Below are positions 5,749 to 6,443 of a stretch of DNA of 6,443 bases, one piece after another. A model generated the notes under the pieces. It ran no database searches, was not told where the DNA came from, and saw nothing but the letters and a program-made list of their open reading frames with translations. Source of the DNA: Alphaproteobacteria bacterium (GTDB lineage Bacteria > Pseudomonadota > Alphaproteobacteria > Rs-D84); the NCBI GenBank assembly GCA_009782725.1, contig WRIM01000033.1, positions 1-6,443 on the forward strand, given 5' to 3'. Position 1 is the stretch's first letter, and each line of letters opens with the position of its first letter. Made by a program: the position numbers and the translations under genes.

Positions 5749-6192
5749 TTACTGTCCCAATCCCGCCGGGCTGAAGCGCCCTATATTATTAAGCAATTCT
5801 TCAAACACGTTCAATTGAATTTCTGCGGGGATTGGCGTGGCGCCGGCGGCAATTCGCACATCCGGCAAATCTTTGTCTTTCAATATTTTGGTCTTAACAA
5901 CATTATTGCCGCTTACCCATACCAGCAAAACTGTTCTGTCGCTGTACGTCAATGGGAACGGCCCGTGATAGTTTTCATCCGCGCCGTAATAAATCCACAC
6001 AGGCTGGCCGTATACGGTTTTTGCCATGGGGGTTCCGAATTTTTCTTCCAAATCCACGGTCGTTTTTACCGTTGATATTTGCGCGTCCGCATCTTCGGGG
6101 AAAATATATCCCCGATGCTTTGTCTGAAAAGTGCAAGCACCCAATATGCAAGTAGTAAGTAGTAAGTAGTAAGTAGTAAGTAACTTTTTCAT
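5749..6192 (-). CDS. bamE: Outer membrane assembly lipoprotein BamE (SmpA/OmlA family)
   Basis: BamE is a small lipoprotein of the BAM complex that inserts beta-barrel proteins, including LptD, into the outer membrane. The 147-residue protein has a signal peptide with lipobox LGAC (Cys20 lipidated). The SmpA/OmlA domain follows: RGYIFPEDA (27-35), the small helical region with FGTP (52-55), WIYYG (66-70), a central strand with VLLVWVSGNNVVKT (88-101), and the C-terminal NIGRF (136-140) typical of alphaproteobacterial members. The length fits those longer forms rather than the shorter enterobacterial protein. The ATG (6190-6192) has no clear Shine-Dalgarno. The hydrophobic core LLTTYYLLLTT is encoded by a 7-base tandem repeat. 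It lies 51 bases after another minus-strand gene and may share its transcript. Confidence 0.87.
   Translation of the reverse strand: MKKLLTTYYLLLTTCILGACTFQTKHRGYIFPEDADAQISTVKTTVDLEEKFGTPMAKTVYGQPVWIYYGADENYHGPFPLTYSDRTVLLVWVSGNNVVKTKILKDKDLPDVRIAAGATPIPAEIQLNVFEELLNNIGRFSPAGLGQ
6151..6182 (-). repeat. Heptanucleotide tandem repeat (AGTAGTA, 4.6 copies) in the bamE signal peptide
   Basis: Four perfect consecutive AGTAGTA units on the plus strand (6151-6178) and a partial AGTA (6179-6182) lie 8 bases inside the bamE start. On the coding strand the unit reads as TACTACT/ACTTACT and encodes the cyclic heptapeptide L-L-T-T-Y-Y-L. A one-unit change shifts the frame ahead of the lipobox. Confidence 0.93.
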
Positions 6193-6243
6193 ATCCGGTA
6201 TTCTATATTTTATTTTGCATTTTCGCTAGTAATAAATATGACC

Positions 6244-6443
6244 CTACCCCTGCAGCGACTTTGCCGTTTTGCGAAGCAACGCGAACGACGCGATATGCTT
6301 TTTCAATTCGCGGCGGTATTCGTTGTCGGATGCGGCGCGTTCGACCAATCGTGCGAATCGGGTCGGATTCATGGCGCGCGCCACGTTGAACCGGCCTTCG
6401 GTATTCAAGAATTTTTCCAATGCTTCTATTTCGGGGTTTTCGC
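6244..6443 (-). CDS. C-terminal end of an unrecognised protein
   Basis: An open minus-strand frame enters from the right edge and ends at TAG (6244-6246), giving 65 residues that start ENPEIEALEKFLNTEGRF and end FALLRKTAKSLQG. It is strongly helical and rich in Arg, Glu and Ala, with a basic C-terminus and no membrane segment. G/C-biased third positions match the other genes, which supports real coding. I do not recognise the family. It lies 51 bases upstream of bamE on the same strand and could be in its operon. Confidence 0.6.
   Translation of the reverse strand, partial: ENPEIEALEKFLNTEGRFNVARAMNPTRFARLVERAASDNEYRRELKKHIASFALLRKTAKSLQG

Noticed and set aside
6151..6182. CRISPR-like repeat array.
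   Set aside because: The units are 7 bases and contiguous without spacers, and they lie inside a lipoprotein signal sequence.

Overview
The window looks like chromosomal DNA from an uncultured alphaproteobacterium, or a close relative. The evidence is a CdnL/CarD-type regulator, an LptC–LptB pair, a BamE-type lipoprotein ending in the NIGRF motif common in alphaproteobacterial BamE, and dense, short-spaced genes with recognisable sigma70-type promoters. No mobile element, rRNA, tRNA or CRISPR array is visible. The lineage call is inference from gene content; no species can be named from the sequence alone.

Layout. Positions 1-408 (minus) hold the N-terminus of a secreted, beta-rich, adhesin-like protein. 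It runs divergently from eno (526-1785, plus), which is followed after 4 bases by a 68-residue two-helix membrane protein resembling the superinfection-immunity family. A perfect 17-bp hairpin (1994-2030) ends this unit and also the convergent 163-residue orphan gene (2031-2522, minus), which has a textbook TTGACA/TATAAT promoter. A 247-base gap then contains a perfect 20-bp inverted repeat. Next come lptB (2770-3498) and a short lptC (3495-3971), both minus, overlapping by ATGA and with no lptA between them. Divergent from lptC is an exported six-cysteine protein of unknown function (4047-4877, plus). After it comes a carD/cdnL-family gene (4952-5518), overlapping by ATGA with a 40-codon LptM-like lipoprotein gene (5515-5637). 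A hairpin-rich 111-base gap separates this from convergent bamE (5749-6192, minus). The right edge holds the C-terminal end of an unrecognised gene (6244-6443, minus).

Functional theme. Four genes concern the outer membrane: LptB and LptC move lipopolysaccharide from the inner membrane, LptM is known in E. coli to help LptD assembly, and BamE belongs to the beta-barrel assembly machine. CarD/CdnL links this cluster to growth-rate control of transcription.

Most unusual signal. The signal peptides of three genes are encoded by 7-base tandem repeats: near-perfect in the LptM-like gene (CTTTGCT, 4.7 copies) and in bamE (ACTTACT on the coding strand, 4.6 copies), and decayed in the six-cysteine protein (CATTGTT-like, 4 units). 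Because 7 is not a multiple of 3, such an array encodes the same cyclic hydrophobic heptapeptide in all three frames, yet a gain or loss of one unit shifts the downstream frame. This suggests both a way of generating signal peptides and a possible phase-variation switch on outer-membrane assembly lipoproteins. The bamE heptamer also recurs, inverted, just beyond the 3' end of bamE.
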